Of a stretch of DNA of 64,000 nucleotides, positions 20,784 to 30,919 are shown one piece after another. Under the pieces are notes generated by a model that was given only the letters and a program-made list of their open reading frames with translations, searched no databases and had not been told where the DNA came from. Source of the stretch: Bacteroidota bacterium. Lineage in GTDB: Bacteria; Bacteroidota; Bacteroidia; AKYH767-A; OLB10. The position numbers were made by a program, and so were the translations under genes. How positions within the stretch are numbered: the first letter of the stretch is position 1; each line of letters begins with the position of its first letter. The DNA lies in assembly GCA_016713525.1 (NCBI GenBank), contig JADJOZ010000033.1, positions 434,001 to 498,000 of the forward strand, in the 5' to 3' direction.

Positions 20784-21824
20784 ATGCAAACCTCCAGACA
20801 AGACATCCGATTATTATCGAAGGACGCTTTAACAGCTTATTTCGCCACCATTGGTGAGAAACCATTTCGGGCTAAGCAGGTTTATGAGTGGATCTGGAAA
20901 AAATCGGCTCGTTCTTTTGAGGAGATGACGAACTTATCGAAGGAGCTACGGAATGCTTTGGAAGCACATTTTGTGATTAATGCTATTTCTGTTGCAACAA
21001 AGCAAACGAGTAATGACCGGACCATCAAAAGTGGGTTCAAGCTGCACGATAGTCACATTATTGAAGGAGTTTTAATTCCTACGGAAGATCGAATGACTGC
21101 TTGTGTATCATCACAGGTTGGATGTAGTTTAACATGTAAGTTTTGTGCCACAGGCCGGCTCGATCGTATCCGGAATCTGGATGCTGCAGAGATTTATGAT
21201 CAGGTAGCGATTATAAAACATCAGGCAGAATCGGCATATGGTATTCCCCTAAGCAATGTTGTTTACATGGGAATGGGTGAGCCGCTTCTAAATTATGCGA
21301 ATGTGATTGAATCGATTGAACGGATTACTTCGCATGAGGGATTGGGAATGGCGCCTAAGCGGATTACGGTATCAACGGCAGGCATCGCAAAAATGATTAA
21401 GAAGCTCGGTGATGATCAGGTAAAATTTAATCTGGCCTTAAGTCTACATGCTGCCAATGATATTAAGCGCGACAAGATTATGCCCATAAATGAACACAAT
21501 TCGCTTGAGGCATTGAAAGAGGCATTACAATATTTTTATAGCAAGACCAAATCGAGAGTTACTTTGGAGTATATAGTTTTCAAAGGATTTAATGATGAGA
21601 TATCGGATGCTCGTGAATTGGCAGAATTTTGCAAATCAGTTCCATGTAAAGTTAATCTTATTGAATACAATCCTATAGAAGGAGGTGAATTTACCAATGC
21701 CGCTGAAGATAAGATAAATGCCTTTTGGCAGTTTTTAGTAGACAGGAATATCATTGTTAATTTTCGCCGAAGCAGAGGTAAGGATATCGATGCAGCATGC
21801 GGGCAGTTAGCAAATAAGCATTAA
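20784..21824 (+). CDS. rlmN: 23S rRNA (adenine-2503-C2)-methyltransferase
   Basis: A radical-SAM enzyme that methylates A2503 of 23S rRNA (and A37 of some tRNAs). The radical SAM cysteines are in CSLTCKFCATG. Other blocks are KPFRAKQVYEWIWKKSARSF, YMGMGEPLLNYANV, the ALSLHAAND motif and LIEYNPIEGG. The family's conserved late Cys is in DIDAACGQLA. The start at 20784 (MQTSRQDIRLLSKD) gives about 346 residues, the normal length. Confidence 0.95.
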   Translation: MQTSRQDIRLLSKDALTAYFATIGEKPFRAKQVYEWIWKKSARSFEEMTNLSKELRNALEAHFVINAISVATKQTSNDRTIKSGFKLHDSHIIEGVLIPTEDRMTACVSSQVGCSLTCKFCATGRLDRIRNLDAAEIYDQVAIIKHQAESAYGIPLSNVVYMGMGEPLLNYANVIESIERITSHEGLGMAPKRITVSTAGIAKMIKKLGDDQVKFNLALSLHAANDIKRDKIMPINEHNSLEALKEALQYFYSKTKSRVTLEYIVFKGFNDEISDARELAEFCKSVPCKVNLIEYNPIEGGEFTNAAEDKINAFWQFLVDRNIIVNFRRSRGKDIDAACGQLANKH

Positions 21825-21859
21825 ATACAACACGGTTTCATAACAGGTACAAAAAGCTA

Positions 21860-21893
21860 AACCGCCCTCTCAATCCATTAAAAGAGGGCGGTT
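21860..21893 (+). terminator. GC-rich hairpin after rlmN
   Basis: A perfect 11-base stem, AACCGCCCTCT with AGAGGGCGGTT, and a 12-base loop, 35 bases after the rlmN stop. There is no strong T-run on the plus strand. It can act from either direction. Confidence 0.6.
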
Positions 21894-22094
21894 GAAAAGC
21901 TTTTCGAAAAGCAGAGGTATCGCTTGCTGCATCCGGATACCTCTATGAAAAGAACAAGTCAAAGGAACGGCAGATAATTTATTCGGTAAATAGCCAATGA
22001 GGCATTGTTGGGATAAATTGAGGGAACGAGGGGTATTGACTCGTAATAGCAGTTTTTCCGTATAATCATTTAATTAAGGCCAGGAATTTGGTGA

Positions 22095-22132
22095 AATAAA
22101 AAAAGCCATCTCAACCTTAAATGAGATGGCTT
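22095..22132 (-). terminator. Rho-independent terminator of the sensor-kinase operon
   Basis: Read on the minus strand, AAGCCATCTCA (22122-22132 side) pairs with TGAGATGGCTT (22103-22113 side) and is followed by a run of T. It lies about 145 bases past the sensor-kinase stop and fits an intrinsic terminator. Confidence 0.75.
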
Positions 22133-22276
22133 ATCAAAACACACATGAATCTTGTTTATGCCAGTTGAAAAGCTGAAGCACTGTGCGACTTAAGTCTATT
22201 CAAAGGAATTAAAGATTGTATTCGTTAACAACAGCTAATGAGTGAGATGCCGCCCGGACTGAGGGAACGTAGGCTT

Positions 22277-25211
22277 TCAGTGAGGTAACGGGCTCGAATT
22301 CGTAGTCAACCGGTACATTTTTGGGGTTAATTGAAGCCTGATCCGGGTTCCGGGGGCGGTATTTTGGATAGTAAAAAAGGCATTAGCAGCTGGATCGAGC
22401 AGTTGGAGGCGTTCCAGAATGAGTTTCATACCTTTCGACTGATGGCCATTTTTCTTTTCTTTCAGGGGCAATTCAATGCCAACTCCATTGTCGCAAATTT
22501 CAATCATCACAGTGCCATCATTCAATTTGTGGAAGTTGAGTATTACCTGACCATTTTTTCTGAGGGCATAATTCCGTGCCAGATGGCATTTTCGACAAAG
22601 GGCTGGATGATCATATTCGGAATTTCGATTTCGGTGAGGCCATTTTCACGATCCAGATTAATTTTCCATTGTAACTTATCGCCGAATCGCATTTGTTCGA
22701 GGCTCAGGTAATATTCGAGGCGATTAATCTCTTCCTGAACAGGAATAAAACTTTTATCGGCAGCATTTAGATGCATCCGCATGAGTCGCGAAAATTTCGC
22801 GAGATAATCGTTAGCTTCATCGGGCTGATGTGAATTTATGAAATGTTGAATACTGTTTAAGGAATTAAATACAAAGTGCGGATTCAGGTTTCCTGCTAAA
22901 GCTTTTTGTTGCAGTTCGACTAATTTTTGTTCGTTGCGGTTTTTTTCGAGTTGTTTTTTTTCGGCCAGACTGATTTGTTTTCTAATAAAAAAGAAAACAA
23001 TGAACAGAAATCCTGCGAAGGTCATCAGATAAAACCACCAGGTGCGGTAGAAAGGAGGAGCAATCTGAAATCTTATCAGTGATTGAGGCCCCCATTTTCC
23101 ATTCGATATACCAGCTCTCACTTTTATCAGATATTTACCATACCCTGCCGCAGCAAACTCTATTTTCCCTGTGACAAAGTGACCCAGGGTTCATCGTTCA
23201 ATTGATATTGATATTGAATTCGGGAAGCATTGGCAAAATAAAAAGCACTCAATTTTATGGATAAAGTATGACCACTGAAGGGCACTTCCATATTTTCGTG
23301 AGCATAAAGTTTACGGTCACCATACCAGATTTGAATATCATTTATGGGAATAGTTGTGTTGGCAATATTTCGGATGGCATCCGGATTCATCTCCATAAAT
23401 CCTTCTGATGAAGCTATCCATATTTTATTCGTTGCCGGATCATAATGAATATCATTTATATTTTCAGAAAGCAAACCGTCATCGGGCTTCAGCCATATAC
23501 TTTCGCCATTGATATGATACAACAAACCGGTCCCTGTTCCTGCGAGGTACTCTTCCTCATGAAAATATATTATACAAGAAGGTTTTTTAAGTTCTGTAAA
23601 CTGTTTTTCTTTAGCATAAGGAGGTGTATTCTGAATGGTCAACAGGTGAAATCCTTTTGCAGAAAGCAGCGCTGCTGTTGAATCATTGATCCAATTCAGG
23701 TCGGCAATATCAGTGCTTTGAAAACCGCCTCCAGGAAACCATTTCCGTTTTTCACGATCTATAATGCAGAGGCCCTTCTGACCGGCAATCCATAGGTTTT
23801 CATTCTTATCGATGCTCACATCTCTTATTCGTACATCTCCTGCATTTTGCGTTTCAAATATATGAGTCAATTCACCTGCGGGCAAAAGAGTATTCTTATC
23901 ATGGAGCTTAACATCATTATCCCAGCCACCTGAATAAATAAATTGATTGCCGGTAAAAATAGTATTGCAAACCAGATAATGAACCTTATAAGGACTGGCC
24001 GGAATGTGGAGAACTTCAGAAAATTTTCCATTCAATCTTTGCTCAGAAGTTGCAACTAACAATGTTGTATTATCAACCAATGCCAGATCTTTCACAAATT
24101 CAAAATAATCGGGGAAGAATTTCACGGAATTTACTATGGCTGTCGTTTGATCGAGTGTGACCAGTCCGTCATTGGTGCCAAAGAGCATCCATTTTTCATC
24201 AGGTTGTACGATAGCATGAATAGAAGTATTCTGGAAATCGGGTGTTTCCGGATACATACGCATATCGATATTGGCAAATAAAAAAATTCCTTTCCCCAGA
24301 ATAGAAACCCAAATATTTCCTGCACGGTCGCTGTAAATTGTTGCAATCGTTCCTTTATTTAGTCCCATTTTGTCGGAAACATTCACCACATTATTCCCAT
24401 TGATCATGAACAAATCATTATTCCCCCATATACTGAACCAGATGTTATTGCGTTTATCACGAAGCAAATTAAAAATACGTGATGAGGTGTTTTTGAAAAG
24501 CTGTTTAACAACTGTGATTTTATTATTTCTCAAAGAATAAATGGCATTTTCGCTGGCGATTAATAAGGACTCGTCCTCATCTTGTAAAATGGAGAAGCAA
24601 GGAATATTCTCGAAGCCTTCAATTGGTATTTTGTGCAATTCGTTATTTTCTAAACGAAACAAACCTTTGGTTGTACCGATTATAAATTCTCCGTTTTTTG
24701 TTTTAATTATGTCTACAGGAGCATCTTTTTCAGGAACTGGAATTATAGTTGAGGTGCTGTCGTTTAAGTTCAATGTTTCCAGCAAATTAAATTGATGGAT
24801 GGAATGAATCTTATTTCCATGCAACTGTAATTCGCCACACATTCTCATAGGTGATTTGTTGACTTGTAAGGTCTTTCCGGATTCATAACTAAAAAGAAAA
24901 ATTCCTTCGCCTCTGGTGCCGATATACATGTGGGAGGAATCTCTTTCAGTCAGTGAAGTAATTATGGTGGAGATGCCGAGTTCTTCCTGACTATAATTGG
25001 TGAAGTTGATTCCATCAAATTTGCTGAGTCCGTTTTCAGTTCCGAACCACATATACCCTTTCTGATCCTGCATGATACAGTACACCGAAGAATTTACTAA
25101 TCCCTCTTTCGAGGAATAGTGGCTATAGGGATATATTTGTGCCGAACCCGATTTGCACAACAGGATCAGCACAAGCAATATTACCAAAACGGCAGTGTAT
25201 CTCATCTTCAC
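22277..25211 (-). CDS. Two-component-propeller sensor kinase (LytS/YpdA type), frameshifted
   Basis: One gene of about 975 residues split twice at homopolymers: a T4 run at 23163-23166, where one more base continues SQGKIEFAAAGYGKYLIKV, and a T6 run at 22554-22559, where one more base gives PSEKNGQVILNFHKLNDG. A signal peptide leads into periplasmic two-component-regulator propeller repeats (QDQKGYMWFGTENGLSKFDG, DRAGNIWVSILGKGIFLF), then a Y_Y_Y-type beta-sandwich, one membrane helix and the kinase. The kinase has the His box LNPHFVFNSLNSIQHFI and the N box FVENAIWHGI, with ATP-binding CDNGVGI. Its partner LytTR regulator lies 14 bases upstream, so the two form an operon. Confidence 0.88.
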
Positions 25212-25225
25212 AACAGTGGCACCGT

Positions 25226-25963
25226 TCAGGGACGGATCATGAGTGAAAACTTCTTCAGGGCATCAAAGAAAACCGAATTTTTTCGTTTCGACACCGGAAC
25301 TTTATAGCCATCCTGTAAAGTTACCAGTCCGCCATCTTCATTCGAAAATTCTTTCAGAAAGTGAATGTTGATCATGTAGGATTTATGTGTTCTGATAAAT
25401 ACATCGGCAGGCAAAACGCGTTCGAAATCTTTTAAAGGTTTTGAAATCAGATATTGTTTGCCTTCTCTGGTATAAACGCGGGTGTAATTATCATCGGCAT
25501 GTAATCGCACGATATTGGCAATTTCTTCAATGGCAAAACCATTCGAATGTGCCAGGGCAATTTTGCTTGCTGTTTCAGTATTTCCTTTTTTTCTGTTATC
25601 GAAAAAAGTAGAAATTTTAGCAGTTGCATGTTGCAGCTCGTTGATGCTGATGGGTTTCAGCACGTAATCGAGTACCCCGGCTTTAAGTGCCTGAATGCCA
25701 AAATCGATTGAAGCAGAAACAAAAATTACTGCAAACTTTCGGTTAGGGAAGTGATCCAATAAATCGAATCCATTGTATTGCGGCATCAGAATATCGAGAA
25801 AAACGACATCGGGATTCAGCTGATCAATCAATCCTTTTGCTTCAGCAACGGAAGCTGCTTCACCGGCGATTGAAATTTCCGGACAGTAATTGGTAAGCAT
25901 GGAACGGAGATTATCTCTGCCATGTTTTTCATCATCAACCAGTAAGGATTTAAATTTACTCAT
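25226..25963 (-). CDS. LytTR-family response regulator
   Basis: 245 residues. The receiver domain has the acidic residues in LLVDDEKHGRDNL, the phospho-acceptor Asp in VVFLDILMPQYNGFDLL and a Lys in YVLKPISINEL. The LytTR DNA-binding domain follows, with IVRLHADDNYTRVYTREGKQ and FIRTHKSYMINIHFL. It is the cognate regulator of the propeller sensor kinase immediately downstream and probably controls surface or stress genes; the target is unknown. It is divergent from the M28 peptidase gene across 208 bases. Confidence 0.92.
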   Translation of the reverse strand: MSKFKSLLVDDEKHGRDNLRSMLTNYCPEISIAGEAASVAEAKGLIDQLNPDVVFLDILMPQYNGFDLLDHFPNRKFAVIFVSASIDFGIQALKAGVLDYVLKPISINELQHATAKISTFFDNRKKGNTETASKIALAHSNGFAIEEIANIVRLHADDNYTRVYTREGKQYLISKPLKDFERVLPADVFIRTHKSYMINIHFLKEFSNEDGGLVTLQDGYKVPVSKRKNSVFFDALKKFSLMIRP

Positions 25964-26144
25964 TTCAAAATTTTTTAACTGTTAAAATCAGATATCCCGG
26001 AAAACGGGCAAAAAGTTGTCGAAATATAGTTAAAATGATCATTTCTACTGCAAAATAGTCCATAATTTAGTGTAATTGTACCTTTTTGGTCATTTTAAAG
26101 GGCATTTATGGGTAGTTCAGGGATTGAAGCGAACTAAAATTATG

Positions 26145-26152
26145 TAATTTTG
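26145..26152 (+). promoter_or_regulatory. Bacteroidota -7 box (TAATTTTG)
   Basis: TAATTTTG matches TAnnTTTG, 19 bases before the M28 peptidase ATG. Confidence 0.55.
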
Positions 26153-26171
26153 CACCTGTAAAAAATAAAGA

Positions 26172-27851
26172 ATGCGCCACTTAATCTATTCCAAATCAAT
26201 GCTGGCGGCCATGATGCTGGTCGGTTCAGTTTACTCTTCCATTGCACAGGTACTTATTCCTGACACCCTGCTGTTGAAGCAACACATTACCATTCTGTCT
26301 GATGATAAAATGGAGGGCAGAGAGACGGGTACTGCAGGTGAAAAAATGGCTTATGAGTATTTGTCGGCTGAATTTCGCAAAGTTGGATTATTGCCAAAGG
26401 GTACAGTGGGTTACATTCAACCATTTCCATTTAATGCCGGTTCCTACATGGGACCTAATAATACTTTACGGATTAAGAAGCAATCTTTTGTTGAAGGTGA
26501 ACAATTTTATCCGTTAGCCTATTCTGCGAACAAAACATTTTCGGGAGAAATGGTGAATGTAAAGCACGGAGTTTGTGCTCCGGGTATGGATGATTATGCA
26601 GGAATGGAAAATCTTAGCGGAAAAGTGTTTGTGATGGAATGCGGGTATCCTGAAGGAATTGATCCACATTCAAAACTTGCAGAGTATGCTGATTTGAGAA
26701 CACGAATAGATTCTGCTGCTGCCAAAGGAGCTGTTGCTGTGATTTTCATCAACTCAGATAAAGACACCGAAAATCCATCTAAAAAATATTCGAACCGGAT
26801 TACACCTTCGACATTGCCGGTAATTTTTGCCAACAATGATGTTGCCAAAGCTATGATCGATACCAAACGTGTGTTGGTAACTGGTGTAACGGAAATTCTT
26901 AAAAAAGAAAAAACAGGACACAATGTCTTAGGATACATCGATAACAATGCAAAGCAAACAGTTGTTATTGGAGCGCACTACGATCACCTGGGATATGGTG
27001 AAGAGGGATCACTTTATCGGGGTGAGCGCGCCATTCACAATGGTGCCGATGACAATGCAAGTGGTACTGCAGGTTTGATAGAGCTGGCACGTATACTTAA
27101 AGCATCCAATTACAAATCGAATAATTATTTATTCATTGCTTTTTCCGGTGAAGAAATGGGATTGCTTGGTTCCAACCATCTGGTGAAACATTTTCCGATG
27201 CCGGTAGAACAGGTAAACTATATGCTGAATATGGATATGATTGGAAGATTGAAACCTACAGATCCTGTTCTGATTATTAATGGTGCCGGAACTTCTCCTG
27301 AATGGAATCCCGCAATTTCAGCTATTGTTATTGATGGTGTGAAGCCTAAAACCACAGAGTCGGGTGTAGGACCAAGTGATCATACCTCGTTTTATCTGAA
27401 GGATATTCCGGTGCTGCATTTCTTCTCCGGTACCCATGATGATTATCACAAGCCCAGCGATGATGAGCATAAAATAAATTATGCCGGTCAGCAAAAAATT
27501 ATGGAGTTCATGCTGCAGATTATTGCTAAACTCGACACTAAAGGCGAAATCGCATTTACTAAAACGAATGATTCTGCCAATGAAGATGCACCTCGTTTTA
27601 AAGTAACTTTAGGAGTTGTGCCCGATTATGGTTTCGATGGTGAAGGAATGCGCATTGATGGTGTGAGTGATGGTAAACCTGCACAAAAAGCAGGTCTGAA
27701 AGCAGGCGATATTGTAATGCAAATTGGCGATCATAAAGTTGTGGATATGATGAGCTACATGAAAGCACTAGGTAAATTTGCTAAAGGTGACAAGACTACA
27801 GTGAAGGTTAAACGTGGTGATCAGTTGCTGGATCAGGCAATTGAATTTTAA
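26172..27851 (+). CDS. Secreted M28 zinc aminopeptidase with PA and PDZ domains
   Basis: 559 residues with a signal peptide ending SSIAQ. An N-terminal segment (LSDDKMEGRETGTAGEKMA) is followed by a protease-associated insert (~120-240) and the M28 catalytic core. The zinc ligands are visible in GAHYDHLG, GADDNASG, FSGEEMGLLGS, NMDMIGRL and the late GTHDDYHKPSDD. A PDZ domain closes the protein (DGVSDGKPAQKAGLKAGDIV). Family members cleave N-terminal amino acids or act on peptides outside the cell or in the periplasm. It is followed by gpsA after 23 bases in the same direction. Confidence 0.92.
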   Translation: MRHLIYSKSMLAAMMLVGSVYSSIAQVLIPDTLLLKQHITILSDDKMEGRETGTAGEKMAYEYLSAEFRKVGLLPKGTVGYIQPFPFNAGSYMGPNNTLRIKKQSFVEGEQFYPLAYSANKTFSGEMVNVKHGVCAPGMDDYAGMENLSGKVFVMECGYPEGIDPHSKLAEYADLRTRIDSAAAKGAVAVIFINSDKDTENPSKKYSNRITPSTLPVIFANNDVAKAMIDTKRVLVTGVTEILKKEKTGHNVLGYIDNNAKQTVVIGAHYDHLGYGEEGSLYRGERAIHNGADDNASGTAGLIELARILKASNYKSNNYLFIAFSGEEMGLLGSNHLVKHFPMPVEQVNYMLNMDMIGRLKPTDPVLIINGAGTSPEWNPAISAIVIDGVKPKTTESGVGPSDHTSFYLKDIPVLHFFSGTHDDYHKPSDDEHKINYAGQQKIMEFMLQIIAKLDTKGEIAFTKTNDSANEDAPRFKVTLGVVPDYGFDGEGMRIDGVSDGKPAQKAGLKAGDIVMQIGDHKVVDMMSYMKALGKFAKGDKTTVKVKRGDQLLDQAIEF

Positions 27852-27874
27852 TAGCAGATAATTGTAAAGCCACT

Positions 27875-28869
27875 ATGAGTACTGGTAGAATAGCCGTAAT
27901 AGGAGGAGGTAGCTGGGCAACTGCCATTATCAAAATACTTTCTGTTAATTGTGACCAGATTTCCTGGTGGCTGAGAAGTGAAGATGCCGTCAACTTTATT
28001 AAGTCACATCATCACAATCCTGTTTATCTGAGTGATGTTGTTATCGATACTAATAAAGTTCATCCAACCAGTTCACTTGATGAAGCTGTAGCAGATGCAA
28101 AAATTGTAATTCTTGCAGTTCCTTCGGCATTTCTGAAAGATGTTCTGAAAGATGTTTCCGATTCTATATTCGCCAATAAAATTGTTTTTTCAGCAATCAA
28201 AGGAATTGTTCCTGATGATTTATTAATTGTTGGTGAGTTTTTACACCGCCGTTTTCAGATTCCGATTTCTCATATAGGGGTAATCACCGGACCATGTCAT
28301 GCCGAAGAGGTAGCACTCGAGAAATTAAGTTATCTCACGGTTGCATGTAACGAAACAAAACATGCTGCACTATTAGCCGGATTGATGAATGGAAGGTATA
28401 TCAAGACCATTGTCTCCGACGATATTTATGGCACGGAATATTCCGCAGTCATCAAAAATATTATTGCCATTGCCAGTGGTATTTGCCATGGTTTAGATAC
28501 GGCGACAATTTTCAGGCGGTATTAATCTCGAATGCAATTCAGGAAATAAAACGATTTCTGGATGCCGTTTCACCAATCAGTCGCGATATTAATGATTCCG
28601 CTTATCTGGGTGATTTGTTAGTGACTGCATACAGTCAGTTTAGCCGTAACAGAACATTCGGAAGTATGGTTGGGAAAGGATACTCTGTTAAGTCAGCGCA
28701 ACTTGAAATGAATATGATCGCCGAAGGATACTATGCCGTAAAGTGTATTCATGAACTGAATAAAAAGCATGGTGTTGATCTTCCGGTTTGCAATTCAGTT
28801 TACAAAATTTTGTATGAGCAAGGATCACCGAAGATGGAGATGAAGGTTTTGTCGGATAGGTTGCGGTGA
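27875..28869 (+). CDS. gpsA: Glycerol-3-phosphate dehydrogenase [NAD(P)+], frameshifted
   Basis: GpsA makes sn-glycerol-3-phosphate from dihydroxyacetone phosphate for phospholipid synthesis. The Rossmann loop is VIGGGSWATAI; other blocks are ILAVPSAFL, SAIKGI, GPCHAEEV and the catalytic region SAVIKNIIAIASGICHGLG. The 5' part ends at 28525 after a one-base loss at about 28496 (TTAGATAC where TTAGGATAC restores HGLGYGDNFQAVLISNAI). The remainder, with DLLVTAYSQFSRNRTFGSMV, runs to 28869. The reconstructed length is about 331. As an essential gene it is probably intact in the organism. Confidence 0.92.
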
Positions 28870-29225
28870 ACAATTATCAGTGAACAGTTACCAGTGCTGC
28901 TCTGGTCGTAACCGAAGGGTGACAAATCGGGTGTGTGGGTAAAAAGATGTGACTGCACTTTGTTAAAAGTTGTAAGTTGAAAGTTAAAAGTTGGAGCTTT
29001 TGGCAGATTGAATTTCTATTTTTCAAAAGTGATTTATAATGGGGCTGCTAAAGTTGAAGGATCCCTAAGTTAAGATGCTTTTATTGAATATCAATTAACA
29101 AGAATTGAATTGTGAATGATGGCATTTCAAACCAAGTCAACCATTTTCAGACTAGGTCAATTTAACTTTTATCATCTATAAATCCTAAATTCTTAATTCT
29201 TCTTCCTTTTTTGTATTTTAGCCTG
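28870..29225. repeat. Intergenic region with second copy of the 2984-3205 repeat
   Basis: No gene is seen here. From about 28938 to 29125 the sequence shares ordered blocks with 2984-3205 (AAAAAGATGTGACTGCACTT exactly, then TTTTATTGAATA, ATTAAC and ATGGCATTT). A CGTAACCGAAGGGT block at about 28907 parallels GCGTAGCCGAAGGGT at about 3027. A TTTATCATCTAT motif near 29169 also recalls the tandem repeat at 3232-3259. Confidence 0.55.
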
Positions 29226-30741
29226 ATGAATTTAATTCGACCTCTTTTTCTAATTCTTGCCTGTAGCATCATTGCCTACGGTGTAAATGCCCAAAAACGG
29301 GGTAATGTTTGGTGTTTTGGAGATTCTGCATTAATAGATTTTAACAGCGGAGTTCCAGTTCCCGGAATATCTTCATTAGATACCCGCGGAACCTGCATAT
29401 CCATTTCGGATAATACTGGAGATTTATTGTTTTATGGGAACACTCGAGCAGGTATTGGAAATCCTTCAGGATTGCTTTGGAATAAAGTAAATCAGCTAAT
29501 GACAAATGGTGATTCCATAGCTGGAAGTGGTTGGTATCATGAATTGGTAATTGCTCCCAAACCCGCAGATGATTCATTATATTATGTGTTCTCAATTGGT
29601 GTAACTTATTCCATTGGTTTACTATATTCTATTATTGACATGAAGGGCGATAATGGTTTAGGAGCGGTCATACAAAAAAACATACCTCTTCTGGGTAACA
29701 TCAGGATGGTAGATTGTCTTACCGCAATTAAGCATGGCAATGGTAGGGATTGGTGGGTGATAGGTAGAGAGTCGACTTTTCATTTAGGTACTAGCAATAA
29801 TACGTGGTATGTATATCTAATATCTCCTTCAGGTATTTCGAACTTTGCTATTCAAAACATTGGATCTTTAAATGGTACTAATTCAGGTCGGTTGAGTTTT
29901 AGTTCTGCTAGCAACAAGTTGTGTTTTGTCAGCTTACCGGGATTATTAGAACTTTATGATTTTGATCGTTGTAGTGGTATCATAAGCAATCCATTAAACA
30001 TTGAGCCAGTTCCTCCAGGTGCACCTTATCCCTACTATTGGTCAAGCGAATTTTCTCAAAGTGGTCGGTACTTATATGTGACATCTTCAACGGTGAATGG
30101 AATATTATGGCAGTATGATACCTGGGCATCTAATATTGCAGCCTCCAAAACATTGATTTGGCAAATGACTTTCCCTCCTGCAACCATAGGTTCAGTTAAA
30201 CGCGGCCCGGACAATAAAATTTACCTCAGTTGTGCATGGAATGATTCAACTAATAGCAATAATTATCCATATCCTCCGACAGCATACTACACCGAAAAAT
30301 ATGAATCTCAGTGTCATCAACTCACCAGACTCTGCCGGTGCTGCCTGCGATTTTCAACCATGGAGTTTTTACTTAGGTGGCAAACGCACTTATTGGGGCC
30401 TCCCCAATAACCCCGATTACGACTTACCCGCATTGGCAGGCAGTCCGTGTGATACGTTGGTGGGAATAAATGATGCCCCACAAATACAACAAGCTGCACT
30501 AAATGTTTTCTACCACACAGCATGGGAGAAAGCATTCATTAATGCCTCCAACTTAAAAGGCAAAACCGGCAAGTTGTTAGTGTATGATATGCAAGGTAAA
30601 GTTGTTCATTCGGAATCTTTGCGGATACTGAATGGGTACTATACAAGGGATTTGTCGATGGCGGGTTATGCTAATGGAATGTATTTGGTTACGATTCAGA
30701 CTGAAAAAGAACAATTAACCAAAAAGTTGATGATTGATTAA
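29226..30741 (+). CDS. T9SS-exported WCFGDSA-type surface protein, second copy, frameshifted
   Basis: Paralogue of the gene at 1360-2867. The start at 29226 gives a clear signal peptide (MNLIRPLFLILACSIIAYG, cleavage after VNAQ). It has NVWCFGDSALIDF, GDLLFYGNTRAG and WYHELVIAPKPADDSLYY, and ends with the T9SS sorting domain (KLLVYDMQGKVVHSE). The frame breaks at an A5 run (30295-30299); one more A continues into NMNLSVINSPDSAGAAC. The C-terminal ~140 residues are much closer to the paralogue than the N-terminal part, which suggests gene conversion or module sharing. Function unknown; probably a surface protein. Confidence 0.75.
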
Positions 30742-30919
30742 ATTGATGATTTGATTATTATTAGTTTGAATTTTTCTGCTCAGCAATTTGAATTATGCTT
30801 AAAAATGTTTGTTGCTGAATTAAAAGTGATAAACACAAAATTAATAATTAAGAACTGGTACTTGCCTCGCTACTGTAAGTTTTATTTGATATCTCCTCCT
30901 TTCTCCAAAAATCCTACCA

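Larger units (their letters stand above)
21825..22276. other. Intergenic region with two hairpins
   Basis: No gene is visible between the convergent rlmN and sensor-kinase genes. The region holds two strong hairpins, listed separately, and otherwise unremarkable AT-rich sequence. Confidence 0.7.

Noticed and set aside
1360..30741. Phase variation of the two WCFGDSA surface proteins through homopolymer slippage
   Set aside because: The runs are only five bases long, and the same kind of break occurs in essential genes across the window, so assembly error explains it better.
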